A stretch of DNA of 64,000 bases from Rallus limicola. Its lineage: Eukaryota > Chordata > Aves > Gruiformes > Rallidae. The position numbers were made by a program, and so were the translations under genes. The DNA lies in NCBI GenBank assembly GCA_022605955.1, contig JAKCOZ010000594.1:52312-116311 (forward strand), written 5' to 3'. Under the pieces are notes generated by a model. That model did not search any database. It was given only the letters and a program-made list of their open reading frames with translations, and was not told the origin of the DNA. Below are positions 11,923-22,235 of this stretch, piece after piece; the first letter of the stretch is position 1; every line of letters starts with the position of its first letter.

Positions 11923-13721
11923 AGGCATGTTCCCTCTTTCCAGGCAAAGGAAAAGGCTGAGAGCCAAAGTGACAGGGTCTGCTTGTGTGTCCTGTTAGGA
12001 GGTTTCAGACAAGCTATGCCTTTCAGTCCTAGCTTCTTTACTTTGGGAGTTATTGCTGGACGTTTAGCATGTTTTGAACTGCAGTCTGCTAGGGCCGAGA
12101 AAAGCACTGTAGGAGGGAGCAGGTATGTTCCTTCTTTCCAGGCAAAGGAAAAGGCTGAGAGCCAAAGTGACAGGGTCAGCTTGTGTGTCCTGTTAGGAGG
12201 TTTCAGACAAGCTATGCCTTTCAGTCCTAGCTTCTTTACTTTGGGAGTTATTGCTGGACGTTTAGCATGTTTTGAACTGCAGTCTGCTAGGGCCGAGAAA
12301 TGCACCGTAGGAGGTTCCAGGCATGTTCCCTCTTTCCAGGCAAAGGAAAAGGCTGAGAGCCAAAGTGACAGGGTCTGCTTGTGTGTCCTGTTAGGAGGTT
12401 TCAGACAAGCTATGCCTTTCAGTCCTAGCTTCTTTACTTTGGGAGTTATTGCTGGACGTTTAGCATGTTTTGAACTGCAGTCTGCTAGGGCCGAGAAAAG
12501 CACCGTAGGAGCTTCCAGGCATGTTCCCTCTTTCCAGGCAAAGGAAAAGGCTGAGAGCCAAAGTGACAGGGTCTGCTTGTGTGTCCTGTTAGGAGGTTTC
12601 AGACAAGCTATGCCTTTCAGTCCTAGCTTCTTTACTTTGGGAGTTATTGCTGGACGTTTAGCATGTTTTGAACTGCAGTCTGCTAGGGCCGAGAAAAGCA
12701 CCGTAGGAGGTTCCAGGCATGTTCCCTCTTTCCAGGCAAAGGAAAAGGCTGAGAGCCAAAGTGACAGGGTCTGCTTGTGTGTCCTGTTAGGAGGTTTCAG
12801 ACAAGCTATGCCTTTCAGGCCTAGCTTCTTTACTTTGGGAGTTATTGCTGGACGTTTAGCATGTTTTGAACTGCAGTCTGCTAGGGCCGAGAAAAGCACC
12901 GTAGGAGGTTCCAGGCATGTTCCCTCTTTCCAGGCAAAGGAAAAGGCTGAGAGCCAAAGTGACAGGGTCTGCTTGTGTGTCCTGTTAGGAGGTTTCAGAC
13001 AAGCTATGCCTTTCATGCCTAGCTTCTTTACTTTGGGAGTTATTGCTGGACGTTTAGCATGTTTTGAACTGCAGTCTGCTAGGGCCGAGAAAAGCACCGT
13101 AGGAGGTTCCAGGCATGTTCCCTCTTTTCAGGCAAAGGAAAAGGCTGAGAGCCAAAGTGACAGGGTCTGCTTGTGTGTCCTGTTAGGAGGTTTCAGACAA
13201 GCTATGCCTTTCATGCCTAGCTTCTTTACTTTGGGAGTTATTGCTGGACGTTTAGCATGTTTTGAACTGCAGTCTGCTAGGGCCGAGAAAAGCACTGTAG
13301 GAGGTAGCAGGTATGTTTCTTCTTTCCAGGCAAAGGAAAAGGCTGAGAGCCAAAGTGACAGGGTCTGCTTGTGTGTCCTGTTAGGAGGTTTCAGACAAGC
13401 TATGCCTTTCAGTCCTAGCTTCTTTACTTTGGGAGTTATTGCTGGACGTTTAGCATGTTTTGAACTGCAGTCTGCTAGGGCCGAGAAAAGCACCGTAGGA
13501 GGTTCCAGGCATGTTCCCTCTTTCCAGGCAAAGGAAAAGGCTGAGAGCCAAAGTGACAGGGTCTGCTTGTGTGTCCTGTTAGGAGGTTTCAGACAAGCTA
13601 TGCCTTTCATGCCTAGCTTCTTTACTTTGGGAGTTATTGCTGGACGTTTAGCATGTTTTGAACTGCAGTCTGCTAGGGCCGAGAAAAGCACCGTAGGAGG
13701 TTCCAGGCATGTTCCCTCTTT

Positions 13722-16700
13722 TCAGGCAAAGGAAAAGGCTGAGAGCCAAAGTGACAGGGTCTGCTTGTGTGTCCTGTTAGGAGGTTTCAGACAAGCTATG
13801 CCTTTCATGCCTAGCTTCTTTACTTTGGGAGTTATTGCTGGACGTTTAGCATGTTTTGAACTGCAGTCTGCTAGGGCCGAGAAAAGCACCGTAGGAGGTT
13901 CCAGGCATGTTCCCTCTTTCCAGGCAAAGGAAAAGGCTGAGAGCCAAAGTGACAGGGTCTGCTTGTGTGTCCTGTTAGGAGGTTTCAGACAAGCTATGCC
14001 TTTCAGTCCTAGCTTCTTTACTTTGGGAGTTATTGCTGGACGTTTAGCATGTTTTGAACTGCAGTCTGCTAGGGCCGAGAAAAGCACCGTAGTAGGTAGC
14101 AGGTATGTTCCCTCTTTCCAGGCAAAGGAAAAGGCTGAGAGCCAAAGTAACAGGGTCTGCTTGTGTGTCCTGTTAGGAGGTTTCAGACAAGCTATGCCTT
14201 TCAGTCCTAGCTTCTTTACTTTGGGAGTTATTGCTGGACGTTTAGCATGTTTTGAACTGCAGTCTGCTAGGGCCGAGAAAAGCACCGTAGTAGGTAGCAG
14301 GTATGTTCCTTCTTTCCAGGCAAAGGAAAAGGCTGAGAGCCAAAGTGACAGGGTCTGCTTGTGTGTCCTGTTAGGAGGTTTCAGACAAGCTATGCCTTTC
14401 AGTCCTAGCTTCTTTACTTTGGGAGTTATTGCTGGACGTTTAGCATGTTTTGAACTGCAGTCTGCTAGGGCCGAGAAAAGCACCGTAGGAGGTTCCAGGC
14501 ATGTTCCCTCTTTCCAGGCAAAGGAAAAGGCTGAGAGCCAAAGTGACAGGGTCTGCTTGTGTGTCCTGTTAGGAGGTTTCAGACAAGCTATGCCTTTCAG
14601 GCCTAGCTTCTTTACTTTGGGAGTTATTGCTGGACGTTTAGCATGTTTTGAACTGCAGTCTGCTAGGGCCGAGAAAAGCACCGTAGGAGGTTCCAGGCAT
14701 GTTCCCTCTTTCCAGGCAAAGGAAAAGGCTGAGAGCCAAAGTGACAGGGTCTGCTTGTGTGTCCTGTTAGGAGGTTTCAGACAAGCTATGCCTTTCATGC
14801 CTAGCTTCTTTACTTTGGGAGTTATTGCTGGACGTTTAGCATGTTTTGAACTGCAGTCTGCTAGGGCCGAGAAAAGCACTGTAGGAGGTTCCAGGCATGT
14901 TCCCTCTTTTCAGGCAAAGGAAAAGGCTGAGAGCCAAAGTGACAGGGTCTGCTTGTGTGTCCTGTTAGGAGGTTTCAGACAAGCTATGCCTTTCAGTCCT
15001 AGCTTCTTTACTTTGGGAGTTATTGCTGGACGTTTAGCATGTTTTGAACTGCAGTCTGCTAGGGCCGAGAAAAGCACTGTAGGAGGTAGCAGGTATGTTT
15101 CTTCTTTCCAGGCAAAGGAAAAGGCTGAGAGCCAAAGTGACAGGGTCTGCTTGTGTGTCCTGTTAGGAGGTTTCAGACAAGCTATGCCTTTCAGTCCTAG
15201 CTTCTTTACTTTGGGAGTTATTGCTGGACGTTTAGCATGTTTTGAACTGCAGTCTGCTAGGGCCGAGAAAAGTACCGTAGGAGGTTCCAGGCATGTTCCC
15301 TCTTTCCAGGCAAAGGAAAAGGCTGAGAGCCAAAGTGACAGGGTCTGCTTGTGTGTCCTGTTAGGAGGTTTCAGACAAGCTATGCCTTTCATGCCTAGCT
15401 TCTTTACTTTGGGAGTTATTGCTGGACGTTTAGCATGTTTTGAACTGCAGTCTGCTAGGGCCGAGAAAAGCACCGTAGGAGGTTCCAGGCATGTTCCCTC
15501 TTTTCAGGCAAAGGAAAAGGCTGAGAGCCAAAGTGACAGGGTCTGCTTGTGTGTCCTGTTAGGAGGTTTCAGACAAGCTATGCCTTTCATGCCTAGCTTC
15601 TTTACTTTGGGAGTTATTGCTGGACGTTTAGCATGTTTTGAACTGCAGTCTGCTAGGGCCGAGAAAAGCACCGTAGGAGGTTGTAGGTATGTTCCCTCTT
15701 TCCAGGCAAAGGAAAAGGCTGAGAGCCAAAGTGACAGGGTCTGCTTGTGTGTCCTGTTAGGAGGTTTCAGACAAGCTATGCCTTTCATGCCTAGCTTCTT
15801 TACTTTGGGAGTTATTGCTGGACGTTTAGCATGTTTTGAACTGCAGTCTGCTAGGGCCGAGAAAAGCACCGTAGGAGGTTCCAGGCATGTTCCCTCTTTC
15901 CAGGCAAAGGAAAAGGCTGAGAGCCAAAGTGACAGGGTCTGCTTGTGTGTCCTGTTAGGAGGTTTCAGACAAGCTATGCCTTTCATGCCTAGCTTCTTTA
16001 CTTTGGGAGTTATTGCTGGACGTTTAGCATGTTTTGAACTGCAGTCTGCTAGGGCCGAGAAAAGCACTGTAGGAGGTAGCAGGTATGTTCCTTCTTTCCA
16101 GGCAAAGGAAAAGGCTGAGAGCCAAAGTGACAGGGTCTGCTTGTGTGTCCTGTTAGGAGGTTTCAGACAAGCTATGCCTTTCAGTCCTAGCTTCTTTACT
16201 TTGGGAGTTATTGCTGGACGTTTAGCATGTTTTGAACTGCAGTCTGCTAGGGCCGAGAAAAGCACCGTAGGAGGTTCCAGGCATGTTCCCTCTTTCCAGG
16301 CAAAGGAAAAGGCTGAGAGCCAAAGTGACAGGGTCTGCTTGTGTGTCCTGTTAGGAGGTTTCAGACAAGCTATGCCTTTCAGTCCTAGCTTCTTTACTTT
16401 GGGAGTTATTGCTGGACGTTTAGCATGTTTTGAACTGCAGTCTGCTAGGGCCGAGAAAAGCACCGTAGGAGGTTCCAGGCATGTTCCCTCTTTCCAGGCA
16501 AAGGAAAAGGCTGAGAGCCAAAGTGACAGGGTCTGCTTGTGTGTCCTGTTAGGAGGTTTCAGACAAGCTATGCCTTTCAGTCCTAGCTTCTTTACTTTGG
16601 GAGTTATTGCTGGACGTTTAGCATGTTTTGAACTGCAGTCTGCTAGGGCCGAGAAAAGCACCGTAGGAGGTTCCAGGCATGTTCCCTCTTTCCAGGCAAA

Positions 16701-18788
16701 GGAAAAGGCTGAGAGCCAAAGTGACAGGGTCTGCTTGTGTGTCCTGTTAGGAGGTTTCAGACAAGCTATGCCTTTCAGTCCTAGCTTCTTGACTTTGGGA
16801 GTTATTGCTGGACGTTTAGCATGTTTTGAACTGCAGTCTGCTAGGGCCGAGAAAAGCACCGTAGGAGGTTCCAGGCATGTTCCCTCTTTCCAGGCAAAGG
16901 AAAAGGCTGAGAGCCAAAGTGACAGGGTCTGCTTGTGTGTCCTGTTAGGAGGTTTCAGACAAGCTATGCCTTTCAGCCCTAGCTTCTTTACTTTGGGAGT
17001 TATTGCTGGACGTTTAGCATGTTTTGAACTGCAGTCTGCTAGGGCCGAGAAAAGCACCGTAGGAGGTTCCAGGCATGTTCCCTCTTTCCAGGCAAAGGAA
17101 AAGGCTGAGAGCCAAAGTGACAGGGTCTGCTTGTGTGTCCTGTTAGGAGGTTTCAGACAAGCTATGCCTTTCAGTCCTAGCTTCTTTACTTTGGGAGTTA
17201 TTGCTGGACGTTTAGCATGTTTTGAACTGCAGTCTGCTAGGGCCGAGAAAAGCACTGTAGGAGGTAGCAGGTATGTTTCTTCTTTCCAGGCAAAGGAAAA
17301 GGCTGAGAGCCAAAGTGACAGGGTCTGCTTGTGTGTCCTGTTAGGAGGTTTCAGACAAGCTATGCCTTTCAGTCCTAGCTTCTTTACTTTGGGAGTTATT
17401 GCTGGACGTTTAGCATGTTTTGAACTGCAGTCTGCTAGGGCCGAGAAAAGCACCGTAGGAGGTTCCAGGCATGTTCCCTCTTTCCAGGCAAAGGAAAAGG
17501 CTGAGAGCCAAAGTGACAGGGTCTGCTTGTGTGTCCTGTTAGGAGGTTTCAGACAAGCTATGCCTTTCATGCCTAGCTTCTTTACTTTGGGAGTTATTGC
17601 TGGACGTTTAGCATGTTTTGAACTGCAGTCTGCTAGGGCCGAGAAAAGCACCGTAGGAGGTTCCAGGCATGTTCCCTCTTTCCAGGCAAAGGAAAAGGCT
17701 GAGAGCCAAAGTGACAGGGTCTGCTTGTGTGTCCTGTTAGGAGGTTTCAGACAAGCTATGCCTTTCAGTCCTAGCTTCTTTACTTTGGGAGTTATTGCTG
17801 GACGTTTAGCATGTTTTGAACTGCAGTCTGCTAGGGCCGAGAAAAGCACCGTAGGAGGTTCCAGGCATGTTCCCTCTTTCCAGGCAAAGGAAAAGGCTGA
17901 GAGCCAAAGTGACAGGGTCTGCTTGTGTGTCCTGTTAGGAGGTTTCAGACAAGCTATGCCTTTCAGTCCTAGCTTCTTTACTTTGGGAGTTATTGCTGGA
18001 CGTTTAGCATGTTTTGAACTGTAGTCTGCTAGGGCCGAGAAAAGCACCGTAGGAGGTTCCAGGCATGTTCCCTCTTTCCAGGCAAAGGAAAAGGCTGAGA
18101 GCCAAAGTGACAGGGTCTGCTTGTGTGTCCTGTTAGGAGGTTTCAGACAAGCTATGCCTTTCAGTCCTAGCTTCTTTACTTTGGGAGTTATTGCTGGACG
18201 TTTAGCATGTTTTGAACTGCAGTCTGCTAGGGCCGAGAAAAGCACCGTAGGAGGTTCCAGGCATGTTCCCTCTTTCCAGGCAAAGGAAAAGGCTGAGAGC
18301 CAAAGTGACAGGGTCTGCTTGTGTGTCCTGTTAGGAGGTTTCAGACAAGCTATGCCTTTCATGCCTAGCTTCTTTACTTTGGGAGTTATTGCTGGACGTT
18401 TAGCATGTTTTGAACTGCAGTCTGCTAGGGCCGAGAAAAGCACCGTAGGAGGTTCCAGGCATGTTCCCTCTTTCCAGGCAAAGGAAAAGGCTGAGAGCCA
18501 AAGTGACAGGGTCTGCTTGTGTGTCCTGTTAGGAGGTTTCAGACAAGCTATGCCTTTCAGTCCTAGCTTCTTTACTTTGGGAGTTATTGCTGGACGTTTA
18601 GCATGTTTTGAACTGCAGTCTGCTAGGGCCGAGAAAAGCACCGTAGGAGCTTCCAGGCATGTTCCCTCTTTCCAGGCAAAGGAAAAGGCTGAGAGCCAAA
18701 GTGACAGGGTCTGCTTGTGTGTCCTGTTAGGAGGTTTCAGACAAGCTATGCCTTTCCGTCCTAGCTTCTTTACTTTGGGAGTTATTGT
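13722..18788 (+). repeat. Compound higher-order repeat, copy 1 (about 26 monomers)
   Basis: Rare markers here recur 42-43 monomers later. The spacing is 8,514 bp (43 x 198) for CTTTTCAGG (13,722/22,236 and 14,910/23,424), GTAGTAGG (14,093/22,607), AAAGTAACAGG (14,149/22,663) and ATTGTTGGACG (18,788/27,302). It is 8,316 bp (42 x 198) for GAACTGTAG (18,022/26,338). The copies therefore differ by gain and loss of whole monomers. Relative to copy 2, this copy has three extra monomers near 15.3-16.0 kb, including one GGTTGTAGG type at 15,681. Confidence 0.8.
18121..18318 (+). repeat. Representative 198-bp monomer
   Basis: The start is arbitrary. Base counts give 97 G+C of 198 (G 56, C 41) and only three CpG (18,199, 18,234 and 18,246). 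Internal structure: the 9-mer TTCCAGGCA occurs twice (18,255-18,263 and 18,274-18,282, 19 bp apart), and the first copy is lost in type B. TAGGAGGTTTCAGACA (18,134-18,149) matches TAGGAGGTTCCAGGCA (18,248-18,263) at 14 of 16 bases, 114 bp apart. There is a PstI-type CTGCAG at 18,217-18,222. Weak inverted repeats are TAGCA/TGCTA (18,203-18,207 and 18,225-18,229) and TTTCC/GGAAA (18,273-18,277 and 18,285-18,289). I see no CENP-B-box-like core. I do not recognise the family. Confidence 0.9.
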
Positions 18789-21700
18789 TGGACGTTTAGC
18801 ATGTTTTGAACTGCAGTCTGCTAGGGCCGAGAAAAGCACCGTAGGAGGTTCCAGGCATGTTCCCTCTTTCCAGGCAAAGGAAAAGGCTGAGAGCCAAAGT
18901 GACAGGGTCTGCTTGTGTGTCCTGTTAGGAGGTTTCAGACAAGCTATGCCTTTCATGCCTAGCTTCTTTACTTTGGGAGTTATTGCTGGACGTTTAGCAT
19001 GTTTTGAACTGCAGTCTGCTAGGGCCGAGAAAAGCACCGTAGGAGGTTCCAGGCATGTTCCCTCTTTCCAGGCAAAGGAAAAGGCTGAGAGCCAAAGTGA
19101 CAGGGTCTGCTTGTGTGTCCTGTTAGGAGGTTTCAGACAAGCTATGCCTTTCAGTCCTAGCTTCTTTACTTTGGGAGTTATTGCTGGACGTTTAGCATGT
19201 TTTGAACTGCAGTCTGCTAGGGCCGAGAAAAGCACCGTAGGAGGTTCCAGGCATGTTCCCTCTTTCCAGGCAAAGGAAAAGGCTGAGAGCCAAAGTGACA
19301 GGGTCTGCTTGTGTGTCCTGTTAGGAGGTTTCAGACAAGCTATGCCTTTCAGTCCTAGCTTCTTTACTTTGGGAGTTATTGCTGGACGTTTAGCATGTTT
19401 TGAACTGCAGTCTGCTAGGGCCGAGAAAAGCACCGTAGGAGGTTCCAGGCATGTTCCCTCTTTCCAGGCAAAGGAAAAGGCTGAGAGCCAAAGTGACAGG
19501 GTCTGCTTGTGTGTCCTGTTAGGAGGTTTCAGACAAGCTATGCCTTTCAGTCCTAGCTTCTTTACTTTGGGAGTTATTGCTGGACGTTTAGCATGTTTTG
19601 AACTGCAGTCTGCTAGGGCCGAGAAAAGCACCGTAGGAGGTTCCAGGCATGTTCCCTCTTTCCAGGCAAAGGAAAAGGCTGAGAGCCAAAGTGACAGGGT
19701 CTGCTTGTGTGTCCTGTTAGGAGGTTTCAGACAAGCTATGCCTTTCATGCCTAGCTTCTTTACTTTGGGAGTTATTGCTGGACGTTTAGCATGTTTTGAA
19801 CTGCAGTCTGCTAGGGCCGAGAAAAGCACCGTAGGAGGTTCCAGGCATGTTCCCTCTTTCCAGGCAAAGGAAAAGGCTGAGAGCCAAAGTGACAGGGTCT
19901 GCTTGTGTGTCCTGTTAGGAGGTTTCAGACAAGCTATGCCTTTCAGTCCTAGCTTCTTTACTTTGGGAGTTATTGCTGGACGTTTAGCATGTTTTGAACT
20001 GCAGTCTGCTAGGGCCGAGAAAAGCACTGTAGGAGGTAGTAGGTATGTTCCCTCTTTCCAGGCAAAGGAAAAGGCTGAGAGCCAAAGTGACAGGGTCTGC
20101 TTGTGTGTCCTGTTAGGAGGTTTCAGACAAGCTATGCCTTTCATGCCTAGCTTCTTTACTTTGGGAGTTATTGCTGGACGTTTAGCATGTTTTGAACTGC
20201 AGTCTGCTAGGGCCGAGAAAAGCACCGTAGGAGGTTCCAGGCATGTTCCCTCTTTCCAGGCAAAGGAAAAGGCTGAGAGCCAAAGTGACAGGGTCTGCTT
20301 GTGTGTCCTGTTAGGAGGTTTCAGACAAGCTATGCCTTTCATGCCTAGCTTCTTTACTTTTGGAGTTATTGCTGGACGTTTAGCATGTTTTGAACTGCAG
20401 TCTGCTAGGGCCGAGAAAAGCACCGTAGGAGGTTCCAGGCATGTTCCCTCTTTCCAGGCAAAGGAAAAGGCTGAGAGCCAAAGTGACAGGGTCTGCTTGT
20501 GTGTCCTGTTAGGAGGTTTCAGACAAGCTATGCCTTTCAGTCCTAGCTTCTTTACTTTGGGAGTTATTGCTGGACGTTTAGCATGTTTTGAACTGCAGTC
20601 TGCTAGGGCCGAGAAAAGCACCGTAGGAGGTTCCAGGCATGTTCCTTCTTTCCAGGCAAAGGAAAAGGCTGAGAGCCAAAGTGACAGGGTCTGCTTGTGT
20701 GTCCTGTTAGGAGGTTTCAGACAAGCTATGCCTTTCATGCCTAGCTTCTTTACTTTGGGAGTTATTGCTGGACGTTTAGCATGTTTTGAACTGCAGTCTG
20801 CTAGGGCCGAGAAAAGCACTGTAGGAGGTAGCAGGTATGTTCCTTCTTTCCAGGCAAAGGAAAAGGCTGAGAGCCAAAGTGACAGGGTCTGCTTGTGTGT
20901 CCTGTTAGGAGGTTTCAGACAAGCTATGCCTTTCAGTCCTAGCTTCTTTACTTTGGGAGTTATTGCTGGACGTTTAGCATGTTTTGAACTGCAGTCTGCT
21001 AGGGCCGAGAAAAGCACCGTAGGAGGTTCCAGGCATGTTCCCTCTTTCCAGGCAAAGGAAAAGGCTGAGAGCCAAAGTGACAGGGTCTGCTTGTGTGTCC
21101 TGTTAGGAGGTTTCAGACAAGCTATGCCTTTCAGTCCTAGCTTCTTTACTTTGGGAGTTATTGCTGGACGTTTAGCATGTTTTGAACTGCAGTCTGCTAG
21201 GGCCGAGAAAAGCACCGTAGGAGGTTCCAGGCATGTTCCCTCTTTCCAGGCAAAGGAAAAGGCTGAGAGCCAAAGTGACAGGGTCTGCTTGTGTGTCCTG
21301 TTAGGAGGTTTCAGACAAGCTATGCCTTTCAGGCCTAGCTTCTTTACTTTGGGAGTTATTGCTGGACGTTTAGCATGTTTTGAACTGCAGTCTGCTAGGG
21401 CCGAGAAAAGCACCGTAGGAGGTTCCAGGCATGTTCCCTCTTTCCAGGCAAAGGAAAAGGCTGAGAGCCAAAGTGACAGGGTCTGCTTGTGTGTCCTGTT
21501 AGGAGGTTTCAGACAAGCTATGCCTTTCAGTCCTAGCTTCTTTACTTTGGGAGTTATTGCTGGACGTTTAGCATGTTTTGAACTGCAGTCTGCTAGGGCC
21601 GAGAAAAGCACCGTAGGAGGTTCCAGGCATGTTCCCTCTTTCCAGGCAAAGGAAAAGGCTGAGAGCCAAAGTGACAGGGTCTGCTTGTGTGTCCTGTTAG

Positions 21701-22235
21701 GAGGTTTCAGACAAGCTATGCCTTTCAGGCCTAGCTTCTTTACTTTGGGAGTTATTGCTGGACGTTTAGCATGTTTTGAACTGCAGTCTGCTAGGGCCGA
21801 GAAAAGCACCGTAGGAGGTTCCAGGCATGTTCCCTCTTTCCAGGCAAAGGAAAAGGCTGAGAGCCAAAGTGACAGGGTCTGCTTGTGTGTCCTGTTAGGA
21901 GGTTTCAGACAAGCTATGCCTTTCATGCCTAGCTTCTTTACTTTGGGAGTTATTGCTGGACGTTTAGCATGTTTTGAACTGCAGTCTGCTAGGGCCGAGA
22001 AAAGCACCGTAGGAGGTTCCAGGCATGTTCCCTCTTTCCAGGCAAAGGAAAAGGCTGAGAGCCAAAGTGACAGGGTCTGCTTGTGTGTCCTGTTAGGAGG
22101 TTTCAGACAAGCTATGCCTTTCATGCCTAGCTTCTTTACTTTGGGAGTTATTGCTGGACGTTTAGCATGTTTTGAACTGCAGTCTGCTAGGGCCGAGAAA
22201 AGCACCGTAGGAGGTTCCAGGCATGTTCCCTCTTT

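Noticed and set aside
11880..11930. Terminal inverted repeats of a transposon at the orientation switch
   Set aside because: Both sides are satellite of the same family, with no internal element, transposase or target-site duplication.
18133..18137. Telomere-like TTAGG
   Set aside because: It occurs singly within TGTTAGGAGG in each monomer and never in tandem, so it is not a telomeric tract.
18254..18263. p53-like half-site AGGCATGTTC in type A monomers
   Set aside because: The decamer near 18,259-18,268 fits the degenerate half-site consensus, but I see no properly spaced second half-site, and such 10-mers arise by chance. Regional position is approximate; no regulatory claim is supported.
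18203..18289. Hairpins TAGCA/TGCTA and TTTCC/GGAAA as functional structures
   Set aside because: The stems are only 5 bp and are expected by chance in a 198-bp unit.
18121..18318. CENP-B box in the monomer
   Set aside because: The monomer has only three CpG (GGACGTTT, GGCCGAG, CACCGTA). None sits in a TTCG or CGGG core on either strand.
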